In this document: piece by piece, positions 30,540 through 31,516 of the stretch
Numbering within the stretch: the first letter of the stretch is position 1
How the letters are laid out: each line of letters begins with the position of its first letter
DNA from: UBA6921 sp031363085
GTDB taxonomy: Bacteria > Pseudomonadota > Gammaproteobacteria > SG8-11
Reading direction: 5' to 3'
Length of the DNA: 31,516 nt
NCBI GenBank assembly: GCA_031363085.1
Contig: JANLTU010000098.1
Span: forward strand, 1-31,516
Notes under the pieces: generated by a model
What the model saw: only the letters and a program-made list of their open reading frames with translations
Database searches by the model: none
Told to the model about the DNA's origin: nothing
Position numbers and translations under genes: made by a program

Positions 30540-31516
30540 TGCCCAACCTCGGCACTTGCTCCCGGCAGTGCTCTACCTCCGGCATCCCTGCCGTCGTCAC
30601 CGAACAGATCGGGCTGTTGTTGATCCTGTGCCGCCAGCACGGCGGGGTCGGGTGCGAGTTGATTGAGCCGCAGCAACTCACCCGCCGAAAAAAGATGATC
30701 TCGCAAAGCAATACGCGAAGCTTCATCAATGCGCGCAATACGGGTTTCACCGGCATTCGCCACGACGGCAAGTAATGCATCTGCCGGTAAGCTCACGTCG
30801 TCCAGCAAATCCGGGCTATGACTGGTAACGATAATCTGCGTGTGTTCGGAAGCTCGTTGCAATGCCTCCCGCAACGCACCGGAAGCCGCCGGATGCAGGG
30901 CGGTTTCCGGCTCCTCAATCCCGATGACCGTTGGCGCATGATCCAGATTCCCCTGGAACAACGCGGTCAGAACTCCCAATGCTCGCAAGGTGCCGTCCGA
31001 CATGTTCTGGGCTAAGAATTTCCATGGATGTTTCGCACCCGCCATGTCCTGCCGAAATGACAAGGACTCCATTGGACCCACGGGTGTGCGTTCCACACCA
31101 TGCACCATCGGCACGACAATTTGCAGATATTCCTGAATGATACGCATCGATTCCGGCGCGGTACGCTCCAAATGACCAATCACGCTTGCGATATTATCTC
31201 CCGCCGATTTCAACAATCGCCCATCTTGAGGTGTCTGCAGTTCGCGCATGAGTTTTGGGTTCAGGTTGTAAAATCCCATCGCCGTCAAAGCATCGAAGAC
31301 CGGTCGGAATACCGCCAATCCCGATACACTGACCAGCGCCAGGCGATCCGATGTAACGGCGGGGAAAGTTGTCTCACTGGTTGCTTTGAGTTTGCCACGC
31401 TCCAATTTAAAGAACGGGCCCTTGCCGATACCCTCAAGAACACATTCCTCCGTTTGTACCTCGTAACCCCCACCCGACAATGCACCCACGTTAAAGGCGT
31501 AGTGACCCGGCTGCCC
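30536..31516 (-). CDS. AAA15/AAA_21-type ABC-like ATPase, 3' part
   Basis: The frame is open to the window edge, so the 5' part with Walker A lies outside; a GTG at 31489 is internal. About 326 residues are visible. ABC-type motifs are clear: signature NMSDGTLRALGVL (about residues 171-183 of the visible part), Walker B VIGIEEPETALHPAA (about 197-211), and the switch His in VTSHSPDLLD (about 230-239). These define the RecF/SMC-like AAA15/AAA_21 group. The last ~45 residues are a low-complexity tail (AAQDQQQPDLFGDDGRDAGG). It is fused neither to a TOPRIM domain nor to a nuclease; the overlapping DUF4276 gene supplies that part. Confidence 0.88.
   Translation of the reverse strand, partial: GQPGHYAFNVGALSGGGYEVQTEECVLEGIGKGPFFKLERGKLKATSETTFPAVTSDRLALVSVSGLAVFRPVFDALTAMGFYNLNPKLMRELQTPQDGRLLKSAGDNIASVIGHLERTAPESMRIIQEYLQIVVPMVHGVERTPVGPMESLSFRQDMAGAKHPWKFLAQNMSDGTLRALGVLTALFQGNLDHAPTVIGIEEPETALHPAASGALREALQRASEHTQIIVTSHSPDLLDDVSLPADALLAVVANAGETRIARIDEASRIALRDHLFSAGELLRLNQLAPDPAVLAAQDQQQPDLFGDDGRDAGGRALPGASAEVGQ

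Noticed and set aside
29218..30666. 482-codon open frame on the plus strand across lysS and the DUF4276 gene
   Set aside because: It is antisense to two well-supported genes, has a Arg/His/Gln-rich low-complexity translation with no domain, and crosses their intergenic gap. It is a by-product of codon bias.
1..31516. CRISPR arrays, rRNA, tRNA, transposase or integrase genes
   Set aside because: No spaced direct-repeat array, rRNA segments, tRNA T-loop motifs or recombinase motifs were recognised by eye; a tRNA scan and profile search would be more decisive.

Overview
The window looks like a chromosomal segment of a proteobacterium, most likely a gammaproteobacterium or a lineage near the beta/gamma boundary. 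The signs are a contiguous 14-gene nuoA-N operon with separate nuoC and nuoD, sdhC-sdhD-sdhA with four-base ATGA overlaps, a YgfZ (COG0354) protein divergent from sdhC, and a class II lysS. The species cannot be named from sequence alone.

Layout. 1-2180 (+): the end of a GAF/LuxR-type regulator, then two small secreted or membrane-anchored unknowns, each with a strong ribosome binding site, closed by a hairpin terminator. 2182-2814 (-): a decayed DUF4258/YgiT-type toxin-antitoxin pair. 2830-17670 (-): the complete complex I operon, transcribed nuoA to nuoN from a likely sigma70 promoter near 17750-17776, with three inverted-repeat or hairpin spacers (nuoF/G, nuoG/H, nuoL/M). 18036-18872 (+): a solitary formyltransferase. 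18914-22850 (-): an accessory island of intact and broken toxin-antitoxin modules: an mqsA remnant, higB-higA, DUF4160(fragment)-DUF2442, a zeta-type toxin with two tiny companion ORFs, and two unknowns. Copies of a short CTGACCC-containing repeat separate these modules. 22933-25414 (-): sdhA, sdhD and sdhC. 25531-28303 (+): ygfZ, an HDOD protein and a secreted Cache-like protein, ending in a bidirectional terminator. 28381-29886 (-): lysS. 29955-31516 (-): a DUF4276 (TOPRIM-like) protein overlapping an AAA ATPase that runs off the window.

The most striking observation is that sdhB is absent after sdhA. A frameshifted 5' fragment of sdhB (19301-19475) lies about 3.5 kb further downstream on the same strand, beyond the toxin-antitoxin modules and trapped between two copies of the short repeat. 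The simplest reading is that the island was inserted between sdhA and sdhB and the displaced sdhB then decayed. A working sdhB would have to be elsewhere in the genome.

How the genes work together: NADH and succinate dehydrogenases feed the same quinone pool, and YgfZ supports Fe-S enzymes of that kind. The accessory material is toxin-antitoxin or defence-like cargo lodged at the borders of this respiratory core.
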